From Alkalimonas delamerensis (lineage in GTDB: Bacteria; Pseudomonadota; Gammaproteobacteria; Enterobacterales; Alteromonadaceae): a stretch of 64,000 nucleotides of DNA. Shown in pieces: positions 27,948 through 36,104 of the stretch. Under the pieces are notes generated by a model. That model saw nothing but the letters and a program-made list of their open reading frames with translations. It was not told where the DNA came from and made no database searches. The translations under genes were made by a program, and so were the position numbers. Each line of letters begins with the position of its first letter. Positions within the stretch are counted from its first letter, which is position 1. The DNA lies in the NCBI RefSeq assembly GCF_030717955.1, contig NZ_JAUZVY010000003.1, forward strand, positions 186,001 through 250,000. The letters are read 5' to 3'.

Positions 27948-29234
27948 TTAGCGCACTTCCGGCAGTTGATCCCAGCGGGTGGTGTAGGCCGGTGACAGAA
28001 ACTTTTGCTGCATCTGCCAGTCACCATCTTTGCCTTGCCGGGCAATAAATACGCTGCCGCGGTGTTTCTGGTTCAGTTGGTCAATGGTGGCCATCAAGCG
28101 TTGGCTGCGCTCCGAAGGGGGCGGTGCAAATAGCTGGCTTTGCAGGCCCTGGATGGCGCAAAGATCGCTCAGCACCACGCCGGCCTTGGCATAGGCCGGA
28201 CCCTGGCGCCAAATCTTGTCCAGCAGCTGCATCACTGCCTGTTGCAGTACCCGACTGTCGTTGCTCGGGGTTGTCAGCTCCAAACAAGCTTGATCACCGA
28301 AAAACGGTGTTTTTTGCTCAAAGCGACTGCTGCGAATAAAGAGACTGAGCCGACGCGCCAGGCTCTGTTGGGCCCGCAGCTTTTCGGCGGCCCGGCTGAG
28401 GTACAGACTAATCGCTTGCTGCATGGCCCCTTTGTCGGTCACACGCTGGCCAAAGCTGCGGCTGCTGATAATCTGCTGCTTGGGCTCCTGCACCTCATCC
28501 AGCGCCAGGCAGGCAAGGCCGTTCAGCTCATTGACAGTGCGGGCCAGCACCACCGAAAACTTCTTGCGGATTTGCTGCGGGCAGGCCCGTGCCAATTGCA
28601 GTGCGGTTTCGATCTTCATGGCGTGCAAGTGCTCGGCCAGCTTGCGGCCAACACCCCAGACTTCTTGCACCGGTGTTCTGGCTAGAATATGCAGTCGCTT
28701 GTGCGGTTCGCTCAGGTCCAGCACTCCCTCAAACTGCGGGTATTTCTTGGCGGCGTAATTGGCCAGCTTGGCCAGGGTTTTGCTGGGGCCGATGCCGACA
28801 CAAACCGGCAAGCCCAATTGCTGTTTGATGGTGGTGCGGATGTGCTGGCCGAAGTCACTCAGGTTCTGGCAAAAATCGAGGCCAGATAGCTCCAGAAAAG
28901 CCTCATCGATGGAGTAAATCTCCACTTTGGGGGCCAGCTGTTCCAGGGTTTGCATCACCCGGCTCGACAGATCGCCATAAAGCGCGTAGTTGGAGGAAAA
29001 CACTGCTACCTGCTGCTGTTTTAACAGGGCTTTGAGCTGATGAAAGGGTGCCCCCATCGGGATAGCAAGCTGCTTGGCCAGGGCGCAGCGGGCAATGATG
29101 CAGCCATCGTTGTTGGACAGCACCACCAAGGGGCGATGCTTTAAGTCGGGGCGGAACAGCTTTTCGCAAGACGCATAAAAGTTGTTGCAATCGACCAGCG
29201 CAAAACGACGCTCAGGAAGCGGCAGCTTTGCCAT
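27948..29234 (-). CDS. umuC: DNA polymerase V catalytic subunit UmuC
   Basis: This Y-family translesion polymerase, active as UmuD'2C, copies damaged DNA during the SOS response. The 428-residue protein (E. coli 422) has FALVDCNNFYASCEKLF with the first catalytic Asp, SIDEAFLEL with the second acidic pair, an HhH region near residues 165-200, and a little-finger domain. It begins 3 nt after the umuD stop and is driven by the LexA-boxed umuD promoter. Confidence 0.96.
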   Translation of the reverse strand: MAKLPLPERRFALVDCNNFYASCEKLFRPDLKHRPLVVLSNNDGCIIARCALAKQLAIPMGAPFHQLKALLKQQQVAVFSSNYALYGDLSSRVMQTLEQLAPKVEIYSIDEAFLELSGLDFCQNLSDFGQHIRTTIKQQLGLPVCVGIGPSKTLAKLANYAAKKYPQFEGVLDLSEPHKRLHILARTPVQEVWGVGRKLAEHLHAMKIETALQLARACPQQIRKKFSVVLARTVNELNGLACLALDEVQEPKQQIISSRSFGQRVTDKGAMQQAISLYLSRAAEKLRAQQSLARRLSLFIRSSRFEQKTPFFGDQACLELTTPSNDSRVLQQAVMQLLDKIWRQGPAYAKAGVVLSDLCAIQGLQSQLFAPPPSERSQRLMATIDQLNQKHRGSVFIARQGKDGDWQMQQKFLSPAYTTRWDQLPEVR

Positions 29235-29237
29235 GGC

Positions 29238-29693
29238 TTAGCGCCTGAGCTGATGGATCACGCTGCTGACCACGCCGAACACCTCAAAATCGATGCCCTC
29301 GTCCAGCCGGATCGGCGGGTACTTCGGGTTGGCCGCTTGCAGCATCGGCTCGGGTTTGAGCAACAGGCGCTTGACGGTCATATCGCCATTGACGCTGGCA
29401 ATGACAATATCCTGATGCTGCGCCTGCAAAGCGCGGTCTACCAGCAGGATATCGCCATCAAAAATAGCGGCGCCGCGCATTGAATCGCCCCTAGCCCGGA
29501 CAAAAAAAGTCGCGGTAGGATGGCGAATCAGCAACTCGTGCAAATCCAGGCAGCCTTCCAGATAATCCTGCGCCGGCGAAGGAAAGCCCGCCGCCACCGT
29601 ATTTAAATACATCGGCAAGGCACGGCTGCTGGCGGCATCGGGTGCGCCCAGCCACTCCAACCCTTGTTCACTGCGAAAGCTTGCCGCTGCCAT
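29238..29693 (-). CDS. umuD: SOS translesion protein UmuD
   Basis: UmuD self-cleaves on RecA filaments and its product UmuD' joins UmuC in polymerase V. With the ATG at 29693 the protein is 151 residues. The cleavage site is A35-G36 (TVAAGFPSP), the catalytic serine is S71 in ARGDSM and the lysine is K108 in MTVKRLLL. The 37-residue Ser-Lys spacing is as in E. coli UmuD. A GTG at 29705 would add four residues. A LexA box lies 20 nt upstream of the ATG. Confidence 0.94.
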   Translation of the reverse strand: MAAASFRSEQGLEWLGAPDAASSRALPMYLNTVAAGFPSPAQDYLEGCLDLHELLIRHPTATFFVRARGDSMRGAAIFDGDILLVDRALQAQHQDIVIASVNGDMTVKRLLLKPEPMLQAANPKYPPIRLDEGIDFEVFGVVSSVIHQLRR

Positions 29694-29712
29694 GGCATTA
29701 CCCACAAAATGA

Positions 29713-29728
29713 CTGTTTATTTATACAG
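29713..29728 (-). promoter_or_regulatory. LexA (SOS) box of umuDC
   Basis: CTGTTTATTTATACAG is a perfect CTGT-N8-ACAG core with an A/T spacer, extended by A and TA outside. It lies just upstream of umuD and should place the operon under LexA repression. Confidence 0.92.
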
Positions 29729-29798
29729 TATTTTAGCGGGTCCGGACCAGAGATCAAGCAAAAAAGCGCCTGCCAAAGGCTAAAGGAGCGAAATAACC

Positions 29799-29828
29799 AT
29801 AAAAAAAGCGGAGGTCATGCCTCCGCTT
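29799..29828 (-). terminator. Terminator of the porin gene
   Basis: AAGCGGAGG / CCTCCGCTT form a 9-bp stem with a 5-nt loop. On the minus strand it is followed by a run of T, correct for ending porin transcription. Confidence 0.88.
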
Positions 29829-29850
29829 GTTTCATCCCTTGGAGATGCGA

Positions 29851-30960
29851 TTAGAACGCAAACTGAGCACGCAGTGCCAGGGCTTTTGGCTTCTCGTCAC
29901 CATTCACACCGTCTTTGATGTCGGCAAAAATCAGGTTGGCCATAAAGCGGACATTGGAGGTTGCGTAGTAGTTCAGACCAAAGGTGATGTTGCTTTGCTC
30001 ACCGCCAACCACAGCGCCATCGTTCAGGCTGGTTTCACTGTAACGCACAGCCACTTCCCAGGCGCCGCCATCGCCTTTCGGGCTGACACCGCGGAAGTTA
30101 CCACCACGGTAACCGCGCTTTTCGCCAGTCAGAATGTAGCTCATCTGCACATGGAAACCATCGAAAGTGACGTTGTCGTTGTCGCTGCGGCGAACCGTGT
30201 TCGACAGGTACTCAGCTTCAACAGAGAAAGAACCCGCCTGGTAAGCTGCTTCCAGGCCGTATTTGAAGGTGGAGTCAACATCGGTCAGGTTGCCGGTATC
30301 GATCAGACGGATATCGGCCGGGCGAATCTCAGGACGGTCACGGTAGCGCAGGCTGTTGTAATCACCGCGATCTTCAGCCGCGACTGAGACACCTAAATGC
30401 AGCAGGTTGTCACCGGTCACCGGGGTGAATACCAGACGTCCGGCAACACCCATAGGGGCATCAGAGCTGGAGTCACGACCACTGCCAATACCGCGGGTAT
30501 AGAGCATGCTCTGGAACAAGACGTTGTCGGCAGCGCGGTCATAACGCACACCAAGGCGACGGCTGTCAGCGGTGATGTTGCTGCTGGAGGCACGCTCCAT
30601 AAAGGTGATGGCGTTGGAGCTGGTCAGCTCGTTCAGGCCCATAGGGACCTTGACCTGACCAATGGTCAGATTGCCACCGGACAGTGAGCGACGCAGATAG
30701 ACGTCGTTGGCGCTGGTGCCGTTTTCTGCAAAATCGTACTCAATCTGGAAAGACCAGGTGTCGTTCAGTTTGCCATTCATGCCCAGACGGGTACGACGAA
30801 CCGCGGTGCTTGAACCCAGTTCAGTGACATCGGAGTCATAAGCTGCAGTATCCAGATGCATCCGGCCACGAACATTGACGTCCTTCGCCAAAGCGAAATC
30901 AGCAAAAGTAACACAAGCAACAGCAGCAGCTACGGCAGTGATTTTAAATGGAGTTTTCAT
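29851..30960 (-). CDS. Phosphate/polyphosphate-selective porin, OprO/OprP family
   Basis: This outer-membrane beta-barrel is predicted to let phosphate or polyphosphate across. The 369-residue precursor has a signal peptide ending ADFALA (about residue 25), then the VRGRMHLDTAAYDSD start, barrel strands with alternating residues such as WSFQIEYDFAENG, and a C-terminal phenylalanine (RAQFAF). The ATG at 30960 follows GGGATC; the same frame is open for 45 more codons upstream but that part overlaps the Pho boxes. Two tandem Pho boxes and a TTTAAT -10 precede it. Substrate selectivity is inferred from family and context. Confidence 0.85.
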   Translation of the reverse strand: MKTPFKITAVAAAVACVTFADFALAKDVNVRGRMHLDTAAYDSDVTELGSSTAVRRTRLGMNGKLNDTWSFQIEYDFAENGTSANDVYLRRSLSGGNLTIGQVKVPMGLNELTSSNAITFMERASSSNITADSRRLGVRYDRAADNVLFQSMLYTRGIGSGRDSSSDAPMGVAGRLVFTPVTGDNLLHLGVSVAAEDRGDYNSLRYRDRPEIRPADIRLIDTGNLTDVDSTFKYGLEAAYQAGSFSVEAEYLSNTVRRSDNDNVTFDGFHVQMSYILTGEKRGYRGGNFRGVSPKGDGGAWEVAVRYSETSLNDGAVVGGEQSNITFGLNYYATSNVRFMANLIFADIKDGVNGDEKPKALALRAQFAF

Positions 30961-31050
30961 ACGGATCCCATAAGCAAGTTGAGTGGTTGGTTTTGGTTTT
31001 CGCTGCTCACGCTCAGGCAAACCGGAACGGACACTAGCAAACTGGTGCCC

Positions 31051-31084
31051 ATTAAAGCGCAGCACTGTGACAGTTTTACGATAG
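31051..31084 (-). promoter_or_regulatory. Proximal Pho box and -10 of the porin gene
   Basis: On the minus strand CTATCGT-AAAA-CTGTCAC (31067-31084) matches the PhoB box. Ten nt downstream lies TTTAAT (31051-31056), a close -10 hexamer. PhoB boxes replace the -35 in the E. coli regulon. Confidence 0.75.
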
Positions 31085-31088
31085 TTAG

Positions 31089-31106
31089 ATGACAATTAAA
31101 TGACAG
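31089..31106 (-). promoter_or_regulatory. Distal Pho box of the porin gene
   Basis: On the minus strand CTGTCAT-TTAA-TTGTCAT is a near-consensus 18-bp PhoB box. It starts 22 bp from the proximal box, two turns of DNA, as in tandem PhoB sites. Confidence 0.85.
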
Positions 31107-31134
31107 TGAAGAGGCGCCTAAAGCTTTCGTGCAG

Positions 31135-31152
31135 TTGTCATCTTAATGTCAT
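31135..31152 (+). promoter_or_regulatory. Pho box of phnD
   Basis: TTGTCAT-CTTA-ATGTCAT reads toward phnD. A weak -10 (TAGGGT) lies 10 nt downstream and the start codon follows about 60 nt from the box. Confidence 0.85.
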
Positions 31153-31214
31153 CTTTGGTCGTTAGGGTGCTTCGTTAACAATTGCTGATTAATTCAACAC
31201 ACGGAGCTACTGCT

Positions 31215-32081
31215 ATGACAATCAAAAAACTGCTGGCAACCCTGGTTGCTGTCTCTTCATTTACGGCGCTGCCGGCCCTTGCTTCGGCACCAGCCAGCTG
31301 TCCAGCCACCTTACGTTTTGCCGATACCGGCATCGAAGGCATGGAAGAAATGGTGCGGACTTATGGCGAGTTTCAGCAAAAACTGACGGAAGTGCTGGGA
31401 CTGGAGGTGCGTTTCTTTCCGGTGAGTGATCGCACTGCTGCCGTCAATGCCTTGCAATTCAATCAGGTGGATATGATCCTGGCCGGCCCATCGGAGTACG
31501 CCGTGATGCGTGCGCGTCAGCCCGTCAAAATGATGGTAGGTATTGAGCGCACCAACTACGGCACTGCCTTTGTCGTGCACGAAGACAGCGGCATTTACAG
31601 CCTGCAGGACTTAAAAGGCAAGCGGGTTGCACTGAAAGATCCAGGCTCAACCACCGGCCACATTGTGCCCAGCAAAATGCTGCACGAAGCCGGCCTGAAC
31701 ATCAACCGTGACCTGCGTTTGATGCTGCTGGATGGCGCTCGCTTTGAAGCTTTGATCAACCGCGATGTCGACGCCATGGGCAGCGGTGTCCGTGATGTTG
31801 AGCGCTTGCAGGAACGCGATCCAAATGGCCGTTACCGGGTGATTGCTGAAAGCGACACCATGCCACGGGATATTTTTGTCGCGCGGGGTGGTATTGACGA
31901 CAGCTGCGTGGCTTATGTCAGCGACAAGATGATGGAGCACAGCGAAGCTCTGTTAGACGCCATTTTAAATCCGGGGGAGCGCAGAAAGTACCGGGGGGCC
32001 CGTTTCGTCAACGACTTGACTGAAGCCGAATACGACCGCATCACCCGCGCTTATGCTCTGGTGGGTTACCCACTAGATTAA
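31215..32081 (+). CDS. phnD: Phosphonate/phosphate-type ABC transporter substrate-binding protein
   Basis: This periplasmic binding protein of the PhnD family recognises phosphonates, phosphite or phosphate. The 288-residue precursor has a signal peptide ending ALPALASA and the family patches FFPVSDRTAAVNALQF, ILAGPSEYAVM and KDPGSTTGHIVPSKML, where Ser/Thr residues line the anion site. ACGGAG precedes the ATG at 31215. A hairpin lies between it and phnC, which would leave the binding protein in excess. The exact ligand cannot be told from sequence. Confidence 0.88.
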   Translation: MTIKKLLATLVAVSSFTALPALASAPASCPATLRFADTGIEGMEEMVRTYGEFQQKLTEVLGLEVRFFPVSDRTAAVNALQFNQVDMILAGPSEYAVMRARQPVKMMVGIERTNYGTAFVVHEDSGIYSLQDLKGKRVALKDPGSTTGHIVPSKMLHEAGLNINRDLRLMLLDGARFEALINRDVDAMGSGVRDVERLQERDPNGRYRVIAESDTMPRDIFVARGGIDDSCVAYVSDKMMEHSEALLDAILNPGERRKYRGARFVNDLTEAEYDRITRAYALVGYPLD

Positions 32082-32098
32082 TGGTTTTTTTGATGATG

Positions 32099-32126
32099 AA
32101 CGGGTTGGCCTGATGCCAGCCCGTTT
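32099..32126 (+). terminator. Intercistronic hairpin between phnD and phnC
   Basis: AACGGGTTGGC / GCCAGCCCGTT form an 11-bp stem (one G-T pair) with a 5-nt loop and a short T-rich tail. It may be a partial terminator or an mRNA-stabilising hairpin, a usual device after binding-protein genes. Confidence 0.5.
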
Positions 32127-32145
32127 CTGTTCTGAGGTACGAATT

Positions 32146-32955
32146 ATGTCTGTTATAAGTGTCCGCGACGTGCATAAGCGCTTTGCAGAGAATCATGTCT
32201 TAAAGGGCATCAACCTGTCGGTGCAGCAAGGCGAAGGGGTCATTCTGCTGGGCGCCAATGGATGTGGCAAGTCCACACTGATGCGCAGCATCTGTGGTCT
32301 GACGCCGATTGACTCCGGGGATATCCACATTCAGGGGCAGTCGATGATCAAGGCCAAACGTCATGAAGTGCGGGCCATGCGCAGTCAGGTTGGGGTGGTG
32401 TTTCAGCGCTTTAACCTGGTGGGCAATCTGAGTGTGTTTCAAAATGTGCTCTATGGCGCCCTAGGCAAAGAGCGTTTTGGCCTGTTGAGCTGCATGGCTC
32501 CTTTTGCCAGCCAAGCCAACCGGGATAAAGCCATGGCCTGTCTGGAGCGGGTCAAACTGGCGCACAAAGCCGGCGAAAAAGCCGATCAGCTGTCCGGAGG
32601 CCAGCAGCAACGGGTCGCCATCGCGAGGATGTTAATGCAAGAGCCGCCGATCGTGCTGGCGGATGAACCCATTGCCAGCCTGGATCCGAAGTCGGGCCGT
32701 GAAGTGATGGAACTGCTGTGGGAAGTCACCAAAGAGCGGGGGCTGACCGTGGTCTGCACCTTGCACCATCTGGATGTCGCCTTGCAATACGGTGATCGCT
32801 TTATTGGCATGATGGATGGCAAAGTCCAGATCGATGCCAACAGGGAGCAGATCAGCAAAGAGCAGCTGGAGTCCTTGTACATCCATGAAAAGACGGATGA
32901 ACAGCAGCAAGAGGAAGCGGCTCCTGCGCTGACACCGGCCGAAGCTGTCGGCTGA
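32146..32955 (+). CDS. phnC: Phosphonate ABC transporter ATP-binding protein
   Basis: This is the cytoplasmic ATPase of a PhnCDE importer. The 269-residue protein has Walker A GANGCGKST (near residue 40), Q-loop FQRFNL, signature LSGGQQQRVAIAR, Walker B IVLADEPIASLDP and an H-loop LHHLD. The ATG at 32146 follows GAGG; an upstream start in frame would begin inside the hairpin. The Gln/Glu-rich C-terminus is slightly extended. Confidence 0.94.
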   Translation: MSVISVRDVHKRFAENHVLKGINLSVQQGEGVILLGANGCGKSTLMRSICGLTPIDSGDIHIQGQSMIKAKRHEVRAMRSQVGVVFQRFNLVGNLSVFQNVLYGALGKERFGLLSCMAPFASQANRDKAMACLERVKLAHKAGEKADQLSGGQQQRVAIARMLMQEPPIVLADEPIASLDPKSGREVMELLWEVTKERGLTVVCTLHHLDVALQYGDRFIGMMDGKVQIDANREQISKEQLESLYIHEKTDEQQQEEAAPALTPAEAVG

Positions 32956-32986
32956 TCCCATTCACTTAACAGGTAGAGATTTCGTT

Positions 32987-33793
32987 ATGTCACAGTCCGA
33001 TGCATCATCCAACCCGGCCATGCCGCCACGTTTTCGTTCACCCGGTGTTTTTGCCTGGGTGGTCTTGATTGGTTTTGCCGCTTTCTTTATTCAGGGCTTT
33101 CTTTCGGCTGAAGTCAGCTGGGATCGTCTTGGACAAGGCGTTTCCAATATGGGCACTTTCTTTGCTCAGGCGTTTCCACCGGATTTTTCCCGCATTGAAA
33201 ACATCCTGTACGCCATGCTGGAAACGCTGAATATGGCCATTGTTGGGGTCTTTTTTGGCGTTATTTTGAGCGTACCTTTTGCGCTGTTGTGCTCTCGCAA
33301 TACTTGCCCCAATGGCATGATTCGCAATACGGCGCGTTTGATTGTCAGTACCTTACGGACGGTACCCGATTTGATTTGGGCGCTGATCTTCGTAGTGGCG
33401 GTGGGTCTAGGCCCTTTGGCCGGTATTCTGGCGATTGTGATGGACACCATCGGCTTTTGCGCGCGCTTTTTCTCTGAGCGGATTGAAGAAATCCGGCCGG
33501 GCCCGTCAGAAGCTCTGACCTCAACCGGTGCCGGCAAAACGTCGGTCATCTTTGGCGCCATTATGCCGGAGTCCATGGCGTCCCTGACCGCCACAAGCTT
33601 GTACAGTGTGGAAAAAGCCATTCGTTCTGCAGTGGTGCTGGGTCTGGTGGGAGCTGGCGGTATTGGGGTGGAGCTGTCGACCGCGATGCGGATGTTCCGT
33701 TTCGACCAGGCGCTGACCATTATTCTGGTGATTCTGGTGGTGGTAATCGCTTGCGAGCAAATCTCCTCGGCGATACGGAAACGTATTATTTAA
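32987..33793 (+). CDS. phnE: Phosphonate ABC transporter permease
   Basis: This is the inner-membrane subunit of the PhnCDE importer. The 268-residue protein has about six membrane helices and the EAA-type cytoplasmic loop SEALTSTGAGKTSVIFGAIMP, which contacts the ATPase. Only one permease gene is present; some relatives have two. No phosphonate lyase or hydrolase gene follows, and a terminator ends the unit. Confidence 0.93.
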   Translation: MSQSDASSNPAMPPRFRSPGVFAWVVLIGFAAFFIQGFLSAEVSWDRLGQGVSNMGTFFAQAFPPDFSRIENILYAMLETLNMAIVGVFFGVILSVPFALLCSRNTCPNGMIRNTARLIVSTLRTVPDLIWALIFVVAVGLGPLAGILAIVMDTIGFCARFFSERIEEIRPGPSEALTSTGAGKTSVIFGAIMPESMASLTATSLYSVEKAIRSAVVLGLVGAGGIGVELSTAMRMFRFDQALTIILVILVVVIACEQISSAIRKRII

Positions 33794-33867
33794 TTGGTTT
33801 CCATCCTGAAACGGCCTCCCTGCTGTTTCGCAGAGTCGTCAGGAAAAACACGGTCTTGCTGATTCGT

Positions 33868-33895
33868 AAAACCTGCCATTAAGGCAGGTTTTTTA
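33868..33895 (+). terminator. Rho-independent terminator after phnE
   Basis: AAAACCTGCC / GGCAGGTTTT make a 10-bp stem with a 5-nt loop and continue into a T run. It ends the phnDCE unit. Confidence 0.9.
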
Positions 33896-33974
33896 TTGAG
33901 CAATAGGCACTAGAGGGGAAAAATTTGTCCTTAATTTGATCCTTGATTTAGGGTGCATTAAGCTTACAAAAGGC

Positions 33975-34243
33975 TAGGGCGTGTTGACCTTTGCTGTTTA
34001 GATTTTGTTCGCTCTGGCGGCGCTTTGATCGCGAAACGAGGAGCGTAGTTTAGTTATTCTAAATAAGTGACGAGTGACAAAGAGCAGAGCGTCGCCAGAC
34101 GAACCCTTCGGGCAGCGCTTGGCTGGCATTTCTACTGCGTTAAAGCTTGTTTCATGTAGAATAACTACACCTTACAACCTTTGCCTTGTATAAATACCAG
34201 CCAAGCAGCTGCAAAAACAAACAGCAAAGGTCAACACGCCCTA
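33975..34243. mobile_element. MITE-like element with 25-bp perfect terminal inverted repeats
   Basis: The 269-bp element starts TAGGGCGTGTTGACC (33975-33999 for the full repeat) and ends with its exact 25-bp reverse complement (34219-34243). AGGC flanks both ends (33971-33974 and 34244-34247), a possible 4-bp target duplication. Inside are nested inverted repeats: TAGTTATTCTA (34051) with TAGAATAACTA (34157), GCTTGGCTGG-ATTT (34117-34131) with AAAT-CCAGCCAAGC (34192-34206), and an imperfect pair around 34008-34105. It has no convincing coding sequence and is non-autonomous. The gap 33794-34261 otherwise holds only the phnE terminator and A/T-rich sequence. Confidence 0.8.
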
Positions 34244-34261
34244 AGGCACGAGAGATCTCAA

Positions 34262-34555
34262 ATGAGTGAGATAACAGCAAAGTACAGCACGAATACCATG
34301 TCGCAAAAAAGTGCGCGTGAAGCGTTGGGTGCGCCGGATACTTTTCGTGGTGGCTGCTACGTGACGCGCAATGGTGTGGCGGAGCTGTTTATCCAGACGG
34401 CTGCTGAGCGCGCTGAGGAGTTGGCCGCACAGGAACGTGAGCGACAGGCGATGGCGCTGCTGCGCTTAGCGATGATGGCAGAGCAGGATATCCGGCAGGG
34501 GGATACCCTTAGCCCGGAGCAAGCTTTGCAACAACTGCGTGCGGCCAGGCGTTAG
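34262..34555 (+). CDS. Putative antitoxin, Phd/YefM-like
   Basis: This 97-residue acidic/polar protein has the segment CYVTRNGVAELFIQTAAERAE, which resembles the DNA-binding fold strand of Phd/YefM antitoxins (TRNGxPxAVLVS). A long helical C-terminus probably wraps the toxin. The ATG at 34262 lies only 18 nt after the MITE-like element; the frame is open back into that element but those residues are repeat-derived. The stop overlaps the start of the toxin gene, as expected for a type II pair. Family assignment is moderate. Confidence 0.7.
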   Translation: MSEITAKYSTNTMSQKSAREALGAPDTFRGGCYVTRNGVAELFIQTAAERAEELAAQERERQAMALLRLAMMAEQDIRQGDTLSPEQALQQLRAARR

Positions 34556-34880
34556 CTTGGCGCTCTATATTACCCAAACAGCCCTGCGCTGTTTGCAGGA
34601 TATCGAATCCTGGCAGGCAGAATTTAAAGGCCCTGAGGCGGCTGCCGCCTGGGTGGATGCGTATTTGCAGCAGAATGTAGAGGCCATTTTAGCGGCCCCG
34701 GATCGTTATCGCTTTAACCCCCTGCTGGCCGATTATGGCCTGATGCTGCGGGAACGGCTGGATCAGGACCACCGATTGCTGTATCGCCAACAAGGCGAGC
34801 ACCTTTATGTACTCTTGGTGCTGCACTGCAAGCAGGATCTTGTGCGCGCCTTGTACCGGCATCAATTGATGCGGGGTTAG
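34539..34880 (+). CDS. Putative RelE/ParE-family toxin
   Basis: The 113-residue protein (GTG start overlapping the antitoxin gene; a TTG at 34557 is an alternative) has the ParE/RelE layout: an N-terminal strand (ALYITQTALRCLQDIESW), two helices, then strands with DHRLLYRQQGEHLYVLLVLHC. Members are gyrase poisons (ParE) or mRNA interferases (RelE); the exact target is not clear from sequence. It ends tail to tail with arsJ, overlapping 4 nt. Confidence 0.75.
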   Translation: MRPGVSLALYITQTALRCLQDIESWQAEFKGPEAAAAWVDAYLQQNVEAILAAPDRYRFNPLLADYGLMLRERLDQDHRLLYRQQGEHLYVLLVLHCKQDLVRALYRHQLMRG

Positions 34881-36100
34881 CCTGAGGGCAATGCGCTGTG
34901 GTGCTTCGGCAGCGCCAGTGAAATCAATACTGTCGCGACCAGCATAGCGCTGGACACCCAGAGACAGGCCGCTAGGCCAGCGTGCAGGTAGAGCCAGCCG
35001 GATAGCACAGTGCCAATTAAGCGGCCCATGGCATTGGCCATGTAGTAAAAGCCGACATCGAGCGAGACACCATCGCGCCCGGCGTAGCTGACAATTAAAT
35101 AGCTGTGCAAGGAGGAGTTGATGGCAAAGACAGCGCCAAACAGCAGCAGGCCGCCAACCAGCATCGGGCCGACCTGCCAGCTCAGCTCAATGCTAAGAGC
35201 AATGGCAGCCGGCAGGCCGCACAGCAGCAGCGCCCAGAACACCGCTTGCTTGCCATCCGGCGTGCGGTTGTTGGCTTTGCCGGTCAGGCGTGGTGCCTGG
35301 CTTTGCACAAAACCATAGCCAATCACCCAAAGTGCTAAAAAGCCACCGACCTGCCAGTGATCCCAGTCAAACTGACTGGCCAAAAACAGCGGCAGCGCCA
35401 CCACAAACCAGACATCCCGCGCTGCGAACAAACACATCCGGGCAGCCGACAGCAGGTTGATGGCACGGCTTTTCGACAGCATGTCACGAAATTTGGGTTT
35501 GGCTTTGCTTTTGCCAAGATCGCGTTTCAGCAACTTGATGCTGAGCAGCCAGATCAGACTCAGTAGGGCGGCCATGGTAAAAATGGCCCACCAAAAGCCA
35601 ATCAGCGCCAGCAGCAAGCCACCGATAAAAAAGCCGACGCCTTTGAGCGCATTTTTCGAGCCGGTTAAAATGGCCACCCACTTGTACAGAGTGCTTTGCT
35701 CGGCATCGGCCACCAGCAGCTTGATGCTGCTTTTGGCGCTCATTTTGTTCAAATCCTTGGCAATACCGGACAGCGCCTGAGCCGCCATTACCCAGGGCAC
35801 GATTAAATACTCGGCCGGCAGCAGCAGCATCGACAAGGCGAGTACTTGCAGCAGCAAGCCGATGTTCATGGTTTTATTCAAGCCAATGCGGGCGCCCAGC
35901 CAGCCGCCGACCAGATTGGTCACCACCCCGAAAAACTCGTAGAACAAAAACAGCATGGCGATGCTGAGAGCATCGTAGCCCAGGCTGTAAAAGTGCAGCA
36001 CCACCAGCATACGCAGGGCGCCATCGGTCAGGGTAAAAGCCCAGTAATTGCCAGTAACAACTAAATACTGGCGAATGGCCGGGCTCAGCTGGCTTAGCAT
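34877..36100 (-). CDS. arsJ: Organoarsenical efflux MFS transporter ArsJ
   Basis: ArsJ exports 1-arseno-3-phosphoglycerate, which breaks down outside to arsenate, thus giving arsenate resistance. The 407-residue protein has about 12 membrane helices, begins QYLVVTGNYWAFTLTDGALRM and has the cytoplasmic GARIGLNKTMN loop. Its partner GAPDH gene lies 4 nt upstream, the diagnostic context. It is the last gene of the ars unit and converges on the toxin gene. Confidence 0.94.
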   Translation of the reverse strand: MLSQLSPAIRQYLVVTGNYWAFTLTDGALRMLVVLHFYSLGYDALSIAMLFLFYEFFGVVTNLVGGWLGARIGLNKTMNIGLLLQVLALSMLLLPAEYLIVPWVMAAQALSGIAKDLNKMSAKSSIKLLVADAEQSTLYKWVAILTGSKNALKGVGFFIGGLLLALIGFWWAIFTMAALLSLIWLLSIKLLKRDLGKSKAKPKFRDMLSKSRAINLLSAARMCLFAARDVWFVVALPLFLASQFDWDHWQVGGFLALWVIGYGFVQSQAPRLTGKANNRTPDGKQAVFWALLLCGLPAAIALSIELSWQVGPMLVGGLLLFGAVFAINSSLHSYLIVSYAGRDGVSLDVGFYYMANAMGRLIGTVLSGWLYLHAGLAACLWVSSAMLVATVLISLALPKHHSALPSG

Positions 36101-36104
36101 GGCA

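Noticed and set aside
30961..31095. Longer N-terminus for the porin
   Set aside because: It would cover the proximal Pho box and -10 and would bury the signal peptide; ATG 30960 has a ribosome site.
34181..34261. Longer antitoxin beginning in the MITE-like element
   Set aside because: Those residues come from the terminal inverted repeat, and the ATG at 34262 fits a Phd-like length.
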